Of a stretch of DNA of 64,000 nt, positions 9,793 through 20,555 are shown piece by piece. Source of the stretch: Bombardia bombarda (taxonomy: Eukaryota > Ascomycota > Sordariomycetes > Sordariales > Lasiosphaeriaceae); NCBI GenBank assembly GCA_030512295.1, contig JAULSR010000006.1:62001-126000 (forward strand), written 5' to 3'. Each line of letters opens with the position of its first letter. Position 1 is the stretch's first letter. The notes under the pieces are model-generated. The model saw only the letters and a list, made by a program, of their open reading frames with translations. It ran no database searches and was not told the DNA's origin. The position numbers and the translations under genes were made by a program.

Positions 9793-11116
9793 CTAGTCAT
9801 CATCTGTCACCGTCCATCTCAGCTTACCCTTAAAGAGACCTAGCTCACTCTCTGCCACTATTTCTAGAGCGCTAGCTAGAGTTCTTTCATAGACTAGAGC
9901 CCCTATACCAGTGTTGGAGCGTGTCGTGGCCCACAAAAGCCCGATCATGCTCTCCTTCTCCAGTGTCAATAGCCTGTGGATCGTGATTTCATCTACTACA
10001 GCGTCTCTCAGACAGTCGCCACAGTGTTTCTCGGCTTTCTTCTTTTCATCTTTCAAATTATTCTTCAATATCGCCCGGAGAGCCACTAGCTGTGATGCTT
10101 GGTCATCCGATGGTGTGATATCTGCCGCAGTCATGTTCGCCGTATCCGCTCCCAATTTCTAGTCGGACAACATCAGCTATCTTGCTTCCGTGTCGTTGTA
10201 CTGACATAGATTACCCTCTTATACGCCAGGAGTAATTCCAGTCTCGCTTCATGATACCGTACAACGGCCTTGTTCCGGTCACACCCAGGGCCCTTCTTTC
10301 CGTTAATCTCATCTTGCTCTTCCTTTTGCCGTGCCGCATCGAGGCTTGCCAGCTTGGATTCGTAGTAGGATGAGACTCTTTTGGTGTCTGCAACGTTGGA
10401 TTCTTGCAGAGCTTGATCAATTCTGTCCATCTCGAGGCGGGCTTTGTTTCCCAGGGTCATGATCTTTAACTGGGTCACATAATCGTATGACGACTTGACG
10501 CCTAACTCGTTCTCTGACTCCGACTCGTCTTCGTCTGCTGAATCCAGGTCGTCTACAGGAAAATCATGTTGCTTCTGGTCAACTATCTCAGGAATTGGTT
10601 TGTTTTGCTCTTCGATAGTCGCTGGCTGGGCGTCGTCAGACTTGTTGCCCGTAAGGTCCTTTGTGTTCCTTTTCCCGAACTCGGCAAGAAGCTTGGCTTG
10701 GTAGGCGCCCGCGCCCGCAGTGTTATCTTTGGATATGGTGGAGCTGACGGCACAGTTGGAAAGCCCGGTGCTCCCGGTCTTTCGAACAGAGAGCGGCGGT
10801 GGCCGATCTGCTGGACCCGTCATCCTGTCCTGCTTTGAGTTTGGTTGAACCGAGGCGTCGGCAAACTCGGTAATGCGAGTGAAATTTATATGGCGCTGGA
10901 AGTGAATGGGACAGTCAGTCAAGGTAATGCGGCGCGAGTGGCACTGATGAGATCAGTTCTTCCTCAGACAGGATTTTGGCGACAGATTTACGAACAATGA
11001 TACTGGGTGGACGAGTCTGGGGTCGTTCTCTTTGGCGGGATGGAACCTGGGGAGTGTCAAAGCTTTGTCGCTGATTAAATGCGGATGCGGAACTAGGCGA
11101 TGTGTACGTTGCTCAT
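9793..11116 (-). CDS. Hypothetical charged, helical protein; gene possibly decaying, start uncertain
   Basis: The coding parts read 10922-10215 and 10158-9793 on the minus strand, joined by a 56-nt intron (10214-10159, GTAATC..CTAG, branch GCTGATG) that keeps phase. A further upstream exon is likely: in-frame coding-like sequence from about 11079 to 10980 ends before a possible 49-nt intron (donor GTGCCA, perfect branch ACTGAC, acceptor CCAG). No ATG opens that exon directly. The nearest, at 11116-11114, would need a 38-nt intron. The protein is acidic and rich in Lys/Glu/Ala helices, with a Ser-Asp-Glu patch before them. It stops at TAG 9795-9793. However, the next 37 codons in the same frame, to TAG 9681-9679, also look coding (KKWGPIKCDN, then a basic helix). 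So the TAG may be a nonsense mutation. I do not recognise the family. Confidence 0.5.
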
Positions 11117-11984
11117 CCAGAGAGTTATCAACGGGAAGAAGAAAGTATTCACAAGAGTAGAAGCACCGCCTCTATATATGTTCGAAGGCGAGAGGCAGCC
11201 AGAATGCGGTACAATGATCGCCAACAGGGTACGAATCGCTATTCGCCTGTGACCGGGTGCCACTAGAACTGCAGGCTGCGCCTTCCGATGCAGCGTGGCT
11301 TATCATCTGGGCATACGCACCGTAATGGCCAAGCTCTTCCGTTTTGGTTATTTGCTGGCAAAACCGCGCCTAACCGTATTCGGTCAGATATATCTCTTGG
11401 CATAGTTCTAGGTCCTTATGATACCCTGCAAATAGCACCATGTCCCATCCGAGACTGTCGCGTTCGTAACTATCATTTTATAGACACAAAAGCATTCCAC
11501 TATTAGGGGTTATGAAAAAACTACAGTTGTCCTCGTATCTATGAACGTTAGTACCTGTTTGACCAGGTTTAGGACGTTCGAGATGACAACACCAGCAACA
11601 CTGAATCTTCACACTATCCAGCGAAGAGACGGAAATACAGCACACACTAAATGTCATCAAGGGCTTCATTAAATTCTACAGGCAGGCTATCTGCTTGCGT
11701 TTCACAACTGCAAAAACCTCGGACGAATTTAGTGGGGCCAAAATGGAAAAACATTTCGTCTGCCCTTACTTCAACAGTCTTCCCTCCCACAAAACACAAT
11801 CTCCGTCGTGTTGAGACGCCCGCGGCTTTTCCTTCCACAACAACCTTCGTCACCGAACAGCAACGACACCTGCTATGCCGCGACGATTACTCAACAAATT
11901 TCCTGCCAAGGTCTGACTCACGGCATGCTCCGTTCAACTTGACACCAATTTACATTCCAGAAACTGTCATCCTCAGCTCGTGCA
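11117..11984. other. Intergenic and 5' leader of the F-box/ankyrin gene
   Basis: No supported gene. A 120-codon plus-strand frame at 11651-12013 overlaps the true start of the next gene, has ordinary random composition and is left out. The promoters of the minus-strand gene to the left and the F-box gene to the right should lie here. Confidence 0.4.
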
Positions 11985-13775
11985 ATGACGACAACCTCAG
12001 CTTTGCCGCTTAGTCGGCGTGAGTTCGGCTTCACATCACCCGAAGCCACTCCGCAGGACGTCCCATCCACAATGGACCTGCCAGCGAGCTTCTCGTCCCT
12101 TTCAAACGAGATAGTCCTCTCCATCGCCGAACTCCTCGACTGCGCTCGCGACAAAGCTGCCCTCGCTGCGACCTGTCGCGGCTGTCATTCCCTCCTCAAC
12201 CCTCACTTGTATCAGTTTCACTTCAAAGAGCAAGGCAGCGAAGCTCTCCTCTGGGCTGTCAAATCAGATGATCGTCTTGAGGCCCTTAAAAAGCTGCACG
12301 AATATGGTGCCGACATCAATGACACAGGTCCATCGGCCGCCCACGTTTCAGCATACGAGTTGTCATACCAGCCACCTCTTGCACACCTCCAATGCAGTTT
12401 CACGCCACTTCACTTGGCTGCCTATAGCGGCCAGTTTGAGACGGTTAAATGGCTTGCAGAGCACGGGGCGTCCGTCCATGATGACAACTGTTCGAACCTG
12501 TGCGGCTGTTCCTCTTTCCCATATCCTATCAACCCTTTGTTCATACACGAATCCCGCGACAGGTCCGTCAAATGGTCCGCCCTCCATCTTGCTCTATGCA
12601 GTGGCAGGCCCCAAGGATACGAGATCGCAAAACTTCTTATTTCTCATGGTGCCCCACCCATCGTCTCAAAAGCCAGGGTCCATGATCCCGTCACAGCGCT
12701 GCACACAGCTGCTGTGAGTAACCAACCGGCCGTCGTTGAATACTTGGTCGAACAGCGACTTGTAGATATCAACAGGGCTGTTACCTCAGACAGGCTCACC
12801 CCACTGCATTTCGCCATTTACGACAAAGACGACAAAAACATTGAAAGAACAGCTTGCTTATCCCGGCTTATTGCCCTCGGCGCCAACGAAGAGAAGAGAG
12901 ACAGACTTGACCTTACCGCCTACGCACAAGCTTGTAAACTGGGAAACTGGACCGCAGCTCTAATACTGCTGGCGGGTGGTGCCGATCACGGCGTGGGGTT
13001 GCGGGAGCATCCTATCAATCCCCTGGACGATCTCTTATTTCACATCTCTACCTTCGCTATGAGAAACCACGGGCGATACGTGAACCCTTCTATCAACGCC
13101 GATCGCTGGGAGGATCGAAGAGAACTCGTGTTAGAAAAGCTCTTTTCTCTTGGCGTAGGAATCAACCACTCCAGAACAGCTCTCCTATACTATCATCGCG
13201 AAGGCCAAGTTCGGACTACCATCAGTTATACCCCGCTCATTGGGGCTGCCTTCAAAAATTGCGGTGCACGAGTGCTACAGTATCTGCTTAAGAGAGGAGC
13301 CGACGTTGATGCAACAGATGAGGATGGTAACACTGCTCTTGCTCATGCGGTACTTGATCATTTTCGCCGGGAGAGAGCGGATGTACAATATATGGTTGTG
13401 AGAGGGGCCGACTTCAGTAACACTTCTGTTGCCCACGCGCTATTCAACCGTGTTCGCCGGGAGAGAATGTATGGATATGTCGACGGTGCCACGGCTTCCA
13501 TGGACGTTCTGATACGCTACGGGGCAAGGCTTGATTCCGGACAGTCAGGTGTTGACTCGCCAATTGCACTGGCACTCGGAGCGAAACATTATGACTATGA
13601 TGATATAGCTAGGTATCTGATCAACGAGGCAACCCTCAGCAACTGCAAATTGGAGCATTTGGAACAGCTGGTTGTGATCTTTCCCTCACATAGACTACTT
13701 TCTGCACTAAGGGGAAGGATTGATGTACTCAAGAAGAGAAGTCAAGCGAGACAGGAATCTGGACCGAGAGATTGA
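11985..13775 (+). CDS. F-box and ankyrin-repeat protein
   Basis: A single-exon protein of 596 residues. Residues about 35-77 form an F-box (SLSNEIVLSIAELLD, then AALAATCRGCHSLLNPHLY), the part that in this family binds Skp1 of an SCF ubiquitin ligase. Ankyrin repeats follow from about residue 85 to 560. Good examples are FTPLHLAAYSGQFETVKWL, VTALHTAAVSNQPAVVEYL, LTPLHFAIYD and a late RGADVDATDEDGNTALAHA repeat. The repeats are the likely substrate-binding part. An alternative start is Met30 (12072), just before the F-box. F-box/ankyrin proteins are numerous and variable in Pezizomycotina, and the substrate cannot be predicted. The neighbours give no functional hint. Confidence 0.9.
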   Translation: MTTTSALPLSRREFGFTSPEATPQDVPSTMDLPASFSSLSNEIVLSIAELLDCARDKAALAATCRGCHSLLNPHLYQFHFKEQGSEALLWAVKSDDRLEALKKLHEYGADINDTGPSAAHVSAYELSYQPPLAHLQCSFTPLHLAAYSGQFETVKWLAEHGASVHDDNCSNLCGCSSFPYPINPLFIHESRDRSVKWSALHLALCSGRPQGYEIAKLLISHGAPPIVSKARVHDPVTALHTAAVSNQPAVVEYLVEQRLVDINRAVTSDRLTPLHFAIYDKDDKNIERTACLSRLIALGANEEKRDRLDLTAYAQACKLGNWTAALILLAGGADHGVGLREHPINPLDDLLFHISTFAMRNHGRYVNPSINADRWEDRRELVLEKLFSLGVGINHSRTALLYYHREGQVRTTISYTPLIGAAFKNCGARVLQYLLKRGADVDATDEDGNTALAHAVLDHFRRERADVQYMVVRGADFSNTSVAHALFNRVRRERMYGYVDGATASMDVLIRYGARLDSGQSGVDSPIALALGAKHYDYDDIARYLINEATLSNCKLEHLEQLVVIFPSHRLLSALRGRIDVLKKRSQARQESGPRD

Positions 13776-14143
13776 GTGGGTACCCGGATACTGAGTTTGG
13801 GCTGGCATCCTCAATGATCATCAGTTAGTTCTATATGGGTTAGGAATTATGCATGGGCGGGCTTGTGGTTTGTTTCGAGCCAACTATATATGCTCTTCTG
13901 CTCAACCGTCTCAGTTGAGCGTGTTAGCTAAGCATAGGATGAGCATGACATAGGAAGGGGCAAAGAGATTGATGGGATATAAATTCTTATGGACAACCTG
14001 GTATTTTTACCGCTTTGACCTACTAGAATTGGGCGACTTTTCAACCACGGAATAGTTTATTCTCAATTAAAGGGAGTTCTTTTAGCTAATTAGAATCCCA
14101 AACTAAAGCAGGTATCTGGATTAATGTCAACATAAAATGAAAA
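13776..14143. other. Short convergent intergenic region
   Basis: This holds the 3' flanks of the convergent F-box and GT25 genes. The sequence is A+T-rich with no open frame of note. Confidence 0.4.
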
Positions 14144-15501
14144 CTACCTTAAAATACTATCTCCCCCATCAGACCACTGATCAACCAACCCATCCCCCTC
14201 CACACCCTCAACAATCCTTCCCATATTCAGCCTCACACTCAACCTTACATACGGCGTCATCTCCTTCTCTTTACTAACAAACCCCCCTCCCGCCGCCGCG
14301 ATATCCGACGCCGCCCCATTACCAAAATGATGACTGAATAGCGGCGGCTGGACCGTCACGCAAACAGGCCTCTCCCGTCCCATACCTGACCCTTCACCCA
14401 CATATCCCCCGTCACACCAGTCCCGCAGCATGAGGTCCCACCCCGTCGTGAATGTCTGCAGACCAAACTGCCACAGCAGCTTCCGGGCTCCTTGCTGACT
14501 GACCGCGTATGCCTGCGTGCAAATAGTGCCAGATGATGCGTGGACGACCCGAGTGTGTGGGGGATATGCGGTGGCGAGGGGGTCGGGTAAGGCAAAGGGA
14601 TGTGGTTTGAGATGGGCGGGGGATGGGACTGTGTCGTCATTGGGGATGATGACGCGCAAAAGGGGTGGGTGGTGGGATTGCGAGGTAGGATTGCCTTCTG
14701 CAGAGGCAGCTTTGATGGTGGGAGATTTGACGGCATTGGGGAAGTCGGTCCCGCAGTGGCCAAGCCAGAGGACGTCCCAGTTGTCGCCGTATGGGGTGAG
14801 CTTTGGTTTAAGATCGGGGGGCAGACTATCCAGTGGAAGATTTGCTGGGTTTGCAGTGCTGCTGTCTGCTAGAGTGCTCTTTGCGCTGCCTTTTATCGGT
14901 TGGGTAAAGACCAGGGCTGCTTGGGCGAATTGCTGGAGCTGGGGCTTGATTCGTACATCCCAGTCTGCGTCGTCTTCAAGGATGAGTGCGCTTGTCATGT
15001 TCTGCTGGATAACACTGGATCTGGTTTAGTTTTCTTCCAAAACTGATGAATAGATAGACGACCACCAACGTACGCTTTTAGGGCGTTCATGTGTGCACGC
15101 CACGAGCCCTTGTTTCCCTTCGAAATGTGCTTGTCGAAACTGTCTGCCGGTAATACCTTGTTTAAGATGTTGTCCCCCGATACACCGTCGATATATGTTA
15201 CACGCATTTCGCAAAGGGCAGCGGCCAGGGTCATCGCATCGCGTCGGTCCGTTCGTGCTGGGAGGTTGATAACAAACACTTGCTGGAACTGCTTGAGATG
15301 TTAGCTGTTGTTGGGCGATATTACTTGGAAGTGGTGGATGTTTACGCCGAGGGTGCTGTTTAGGATCTCTGGCGAGCCATTGTTTAAGACCTTGCCATGT
15401 TTTAGTCGAGACAGATCGTTCAATCGCAATGGCCTTAACAGAAGGAAAAGGGAAACGAGAGTGACTAGCGTAAGCACTAATGTCCGGTAGCTATAGAGCA
15501 T
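14144..15501 (-). CDS. Glycosyltransferase family 25 protein, type II membrane protein
   Basis: Three exons: 15501-15346, 15288-15074 and 15014-14144, giving 413 residues. Intron 1 (57 nt, donor GTAAAC, branch GCTAAC) joins NSTLG to FQQVFVINLPARTDRRDAM. Intron 2 (59 nt, donor GTACGT, branch AACTAAAC) joins HMNALKA to VIQQNMTSALILEDDADWD. The FVINLP.RTDRR start, the LILEDDADW motif with its acidic metal/nucleotide-binding residues, and WDVLWLGHCG mark GT25 (LPS/collagen glycosyltransferase-like). The N-terminus (residues 4-28) is a hydrophobic signal anchor, so a Golgi or ER lumenal enzyme is expected. The ATG at 15501 was chosen because it places the anchor at the start; an in-frame ATG at 15696 would add a hydrophilic tail. 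The acceptor sugar and substrate are unknown. Confidence 0.88.
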
Positions 15502-17010
15502 GGTGAACTCATTTATGGTGCGCTTCCATGAAAGAGCGTCTGATTCGACAAGCGACAGGTTGGCCGTGTCTTGATGATGCGTGCGCGTTGGACGACCATT
15601 CCATTGGAGGTTTGTCGTTGAAAGAGGACATGATGTTGGGCCATCGCGAGATGGGAAAGTTGCAGACGGAAGAAACCGTAGACATGGACATTTCATGTGG
15701 ATAAATGCGGATAAAGAGGGAAGGACACCGTGGTGGCTGTCACGCTCGCTCGGTATCGTATTTAGTATGTAGGTAAATTATATGTGCTACTAAGAAGCAA
15801 ACATGTTATGTATATATTGTGCTTAGAATTTTTGATGACGTCAAGGGCAAAAACAAAAAAGAACGGATATTGTGTATTGACGAATCGATCGAACTCTCAT
15901 TGATACCATCTCTTTCTCAAGCTGCGCACAGTTCTGCCAGCAACGATTGAAGCTCGATTTGTAACATATCAGGTGGCTTGAACGAATGAAGTTGTAAAAC
16001 TGGAGAAGATTGCTTCTTCCTAACGATAGACCATACGCATCGGTTCAGAGATAGAAAAGAATGTCGTCAAGTTGTTCTGGACTATGGGGCATCCTTGGTG
16101 GAGCCTGTCCAGAATAAAGACAGGCTGAATGTGACCCTAAAAGCATACCCCTGGCTCACATCGTAGGGCAGATGCGCGGGAGATGTGGGTCCGGTTAGGT
16201 TCTCGTATGCATGCGGGAATCAGCCAATCTTATCGCTCTGAACACGAGCATCTCCTACTCGCCGAAGATTTCTTGCAACCAACGACCTTCACCTGCAGCT
16301 GGCTCCAGGCAGCACCCGGCATAGCGCACCGCCGCGTCAACGCTAGGAGGTGTTATGACGTTAGGATGATGAAATTGACACTAGATTTAGGCGTATTGTC
16401 ATTGCCTGAGATGGATTCATCGCATTGGCTCATGAGTCTGCAGCGCTTCTCCACGCAGAAACATGACGGCTTCGCATGTCCACACCTTGCACATACGATC
16501 ATACCCACTTGAGAACTCGGCATCCCGTCCGCTCTGCCCCAGATAAGCAAGTGAGGGCCAGACTAGTAGTTGGGTCGGCGACGACCAGCGAATCCCTGGT
16601 GTTGCATGTTATTTTTGTCATTTTTGTCTCAATGCAATGCTTCCAATTTTTTTTGGGAGAAGTTGTTCGATGCTCTCTTTCATGATGGCGTAGCGAAAGC
16701 CTTGGTGAGCGTTGGAGATCTGGCGCCATGAATGAAATGCTAGCTTGAAGCCCCCACTTCTCGCACTGGGCTGCTTCCGTTTGGCCAGCTCGCCAGACGC
16801 CGCTAACGAACGTGTTGGTTGCATGGCACTTTCCTTGTCAGTCAGTCAGTCAGCCCTCCTCGATCACTTCTACGGCACGACACGACACGACAGACGTTTC
16901 GATTTTTAACCTCTCACAGGCATCGTCAGCCCGCCATCCAGAGAAACCCGCCCGGATACGCAACCCATCGTACTCACCTCAGCCAGATAACCCACCCAGC
17001 CAGCCAAACC
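15502..17010. other. Divergent intergenic region between GT25 and Zn2Cys6 genes
   Basis: About 1.5 kb with no supported gene; open frames are at most 109 codons and overlap on both strands. The last 200 bases before 17011 are C-rich and pyrimidine-biased (ccacccagccagcc), typical of a fungal 5' leader. Short direct repeats occur here (cagtcagtcagtcag at about 16840-16855; cacgacacgacacgac at about 16875-16890). Confidence 0.4.
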
Positions 17011-18530
17011 ATGCGTCGTTCACACAGGAAATCTCGCTACGGCTGCCACGAGTGCAAGAAGCGCCACATCAAATGTGACGAGGGCCGGCCGTCATGCGCC
17101 AACTGCTCCTCCGCCCAGACGCGATGCTCCTTCCTCAACTCTCTCGTCTCGCTACCAGTGGTGCCACCATCTGCAGCCGTCGCCATAGTCCCACTCCCAT
17201 CCAGCGGCAGACAATACCCCAGTCCCGTCCCGCCCATAATCACCTCCCGCTCCTCCTCCTCCTCGCGGACTTCCCTTACCCAATCGGCACCAACCGCCGT
17301 CGCCCAGCAGCACGCCACTGCCGACAACACAGCAGTAGTAGCAGCAGCAGCCCATCCACTCGGCTCCGAGGCTCATCACGATGACCCCCAACCAGCCCTA
17401 GACGGCTGGCAGCACCCCCCCGCAGCCCCATCCCCATCAGCAGCAGACCTGGAAGAACACCGCTACAACCTCCTCCACATGTCCCTGCTCCACCACTACA
17501 ACACCACCTTCGCCAAATCCAAAGGCACCTTCCAGCCCGAGGTCTGCCGCCAGATGCACCAGCTCTACCTCACAGAAGCCTTCGCCACCCCCTACCTCAT
17601 GGACGAGCTGCTCTCCCTGTCCGCCGCGCACAAGAGCATCACCTGCCCTGCTCCTGAAGAAAAAGCCCACTACCTCGTCGAGTCGACGCGCCTGCAGACA
17701 CGCTCGCTGGCGCGCTTCAACGCCGCCCACGACGGCGGGCTGGCGTCCATCAGCGCGGACAACTGCGTGCGGATCTTTATCTTTTCTACCCTGCTGGGGC
17801 ATCACATGCTGTTTGAGACGTTTGCGGTGCATCGCAGGCAGGGCAGTGGAAGTGTGGACACGAATGTGTTTTCGCTGGTGCTGGACAAGTTTGTGCAGTG
17901 TCTGGGGCTGCATCGGGGGATTAGCATTATTGCGGGCGTGTCGTGGCCGAGCTTGGGGAGGCAGATGAAGGCAAGGTTTGGGAGCGAGGATGATTTGGCG
18001 AGGGCGAATCTGCAGGTGTGGATGGCGGCGAAGGTGTGGGAGGACGGGGAGGTGAGGGAGAACGGGGAGGGGGAGTGTCGGGGGTTGTTGGGGTTGCTTG
18101 AGGCGAGGAATGGGGGAAATTTGGGGGGGAGGGGGAGGTGGGTGATAACTTTCGGGTGTGTAAGGCGGCGGCGGAGGTGATGCAGGATATGTTTGACTCG
18201 TTGAAGGCGGGCATGGTTATTAGTAGGGACGGGACGAGTGTGTATCGTGAGGCGAGGAATATCGTGTTGCTGATACAGGAGTGGCCGGTGCGGCTGCCGG
18301 CGGGGTATATAGATTTGTTGCATCAGCGGTGGCCGGAGGCGTTGGTGATTCTGGCGTATTATGCTGTGTTGTTGCATCGCGCGAGGAGCTACTGGGCTGC
18401 TGGGGATGCTGGGGCGTTTCTTATCCGGTCTATTACGGCTCATCTGGGGGGGTATTGGGCTGAGTGGTTGCGGTGGCCGAATCATGTGTTGGAGACGGAG
18501 ACGGGGGATGGGCATAGGAGGGGGCCATGA
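17011..18530 (+). CDS. Zn2Cys6 fungal transcription factor, interrupted by a one-base frameshift
   Basis: The ATG at 17011 opens a protein whose residues 12-39 are a classic Zn2Cys6 binuclear cluster (C12, C15, C22, C29, C32, C39, spacing 2-6-6-2-6). A low-complexity Ser/Ala/Pro/Gln linker (about 45-145) follows, then a helical fungal transcription-factor middle domain from about LEEHRYNLLHMSLLHHYN. The starting frame ends at 18180 in a poor Gly/Arg tail. The normal C-terminus (VCKAAAEVMQDMF ... WPEALVILAYYAVLLHRARSYW ... WLRWPN) continues in another frame from about 18138 to the TGA at 18528-18530. The whole is 1520 nt, one short of a codon multiple. One extra G in the G7 run at 18123-18129 would give 506 residues and a smooth Gly/Glu linker. 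No intron fits. The C-terminus resembles C6 regulators of the sterol-uptake/aflR-like group; targets are unknown. Confidence 0.8.
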
Positions 18531-18779
18531 GTATGAGGTATGTGTGTGTGTTTCTGCATGTGGGTAAACAGAGCCCAAAAATTAGGTCATGTTTCCTTGC
18601 TTTTCTTGCTATCTCGGCCGTCATTTGTCTACCTATATACAGCGCTTGTCCCCTTTTTTCCGATTCCAAAAGTCCGGCTACTCCTATTTAGACCAGGTTC
18701 GTCCGTATATCATCTTTATCTTCTCTCATGCCCGCTTGGTTAATCGCAGCATTTAGATATCCATTATTCCTGCAACCAT

Positions 18780-20521
18780 TCAAATCTCATCATGCAGCGT
18801 CTTTTTCGACCCTCCTTTGGCCTTTCCGACACAAGACCAGCACTTCTCTGCCCCTGAGTCTCCACACTTCTTGTCGAATGCGGCCTTTTGTGGGAACGGG
18901 CACAGAATGCGCTCTTGCGTAAGCGCTCCCTCTTTATCCATGACCTTGATGGGCATATGCTCTGGCGCCGTGCCGTTCTCAACCCAGGCGCGCAGCTGCT
19001 CAAAGGCGCTTGTGGGACTACCGCTCTGTCTTCCCCAGCAGTGGCCAAGACCGGGAATCTGATAGTGCCGGTAGAAACTATCGACATCGGGCAACTCAGC
19101 CGCCACAGCGTTGTAGTAGGCTTCTGTAGCCTTGGAAGGGATGATGCCGTCCCACTTTGCAACAGTCAGTTAGCATGGTCCGGTTTCACATTCGGGAGAT
19201 GAATAATACTTACCAGACCGTGGGCAGAAATCAGCTTCCCTCCCGCGTTCCTGAACCCTGTCAGATCCGGGTCATTCGCCGAGAGGAATCCCTTATACAT
19301 CTCAATGCTGATGCGTAGCAGCTCATCAAATTCGGCATGCGTGAAACTTGTTGTGTCAAATTCGGGATCCCTGGCGATGAAATGCGTCCACCAAGCATTC
19401 ATCGACAAGGCATCGATCTTCTGGCCACGGCAAGTACCCACGGTGCAGTTGGTCATGGCCACTGCCACTGCCACGGGGAGCATGTTATTCTGGTGGCCAG
19501 TGAGATCAGTACCGGGGGTCATGCCGTAGTACTTCTCCCTCCCGTCGACGGTTCGCCACCCGTGCCAGGTGGCGTTGGTGACGGCGGCGGCGGCCTTGGT
19601 GATCTTGATCTTGCCCTTTGCCTCGGCGCAGTCGATCTTCTTGCCCACCTCCTTGAACGGGTCAAAAGTCTCGAGGCAGGCGTCGAGCTCGGTGATGATG
19701 CCGTCGACTAGGCCGTCGAGCCCGTCACATGCAGCGATAGCCGCATCTTCGATAGCATCGAGCTCGCATCCATAGGGGAACTGGCCCGTCATCTCCATGT
19801 ACTGCTGCGGCCAGTTGGCGGCGCCGAACAACTGAGGCCATTCAATAGCCGGGGCGCCGGCAAAGATGCCGTCGTAGGCGTCGGGGTATCTTTGGGCAAC
19901 GGACATGGCCTGTCGGCCACCCTGGGAGCAGCCGCTGAAGTAGGAGTACTCGGGGCCCTTGCCGTAGAAGGCCTTGACGGCGGCCTTGCCAATGAGGGAC
20001 TGGTCACCCAACGAAACAGTGCCGAGGTTCTGGATGTTGAAAATGTTCAGGTTCCCGGGACTGAGCAGGGCCCAGTCCTTTGGCACGCTCTCCCACCCGA
20101 GACCTGCGTCGGTGGTGACAGTGGCATAGCCATCGGCAATGGCGCCCTTCATGGCTTCGTATGAGAGGAAGAACCGGCCGGCGCTCCACCCGCCACCGCC
20201 AGTGGCCTGCAGCCGGCCATTCCAGTTGTCGACTGGGAGCCAGGTCTCGACCTTGATGTCGTCGTTCTGGCCTGGGTGGGTGTAGGTGACGGTGACGTTG
20301 CAAAAGGTGGCGTCCTTCAATTCTACGCTGGGCTGGCTCATTCGAAATGCTTCGTTTACAGAAGCGCTGAACTTGGTCACCAGGTTGGTGTCGATGGCGA
20401 GGATCTCTCCACCAAAGAAGGATACACCACTAAAGGTCGACGACACACAGGCTTCGGCGAGTGAGATAGCCATCGTAGATTGAGAGATGATGAAGGGTGA
20501 TGGCCAAGTGAAAGAAACCAT
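18780..20521 (-). CDS. Tannase/feruloyl esterase family protein
   Basis: Two exons: 20521-19214 and 19154-18780, with a 59-nt intron (GTAAGT, branch GCTAACTGAC, acceptor AAAG), giving 560 residues. The nucleophile elbow GCSQGGRQA, the oxyanion-type GGGGW motif, the Asp/His region in SAHGLWDGIIPS and a final HYQIPGLGHCWG with the catalytic His identify the tannase/feruloyl esterase family (Pfam tannase). Several Cys pairs around these motifs fit the disulfides known in this family, including the Cys beside the catalytic Ser. The enzyme hydrolyses ester bonds of gallate or ferulate to sugars or plant cell-wall arabinoxylan. No strong signal peptide is visible: the start reads MVSFTWPSPFIISQSTMAISLAEAC, split by a second Met. 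Either secretion is unusual or a small 5' exon is missing; a stop lies just upstream of the ATG. Confidence 0.9.
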
Positions 20522-20539
20522 CTCCTAGGCCGTGCTAGA

Positions 20540-20555
20540 GGCCATCTATATAACC
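20540..20555 (-). promoter_or_regulatory. TATA-like box of the tannase gene
   Basis: A TATATAG sequence on the minus strand lies about 25-30 bases upstream of the ATG at 20521. This is a plausible core promoter, but very close to the start codon, so the leader would be extremely short or transcription may begin elsewhere. Confidence 0.3.

Noticed and set aside
9782..9817. Possible 35-nt intron that would remove the TAG at 9795-9793
   Set aside because: It is shorter than any believable fungal intron, and its removal puts the downstream codons out of frame.
17037..18578. Long Pro/Ser/Arg-rich minus frames over the Zn2Cys6 gene
   Set aside because: Antisense reading of the regulator gene; no independent evidence.
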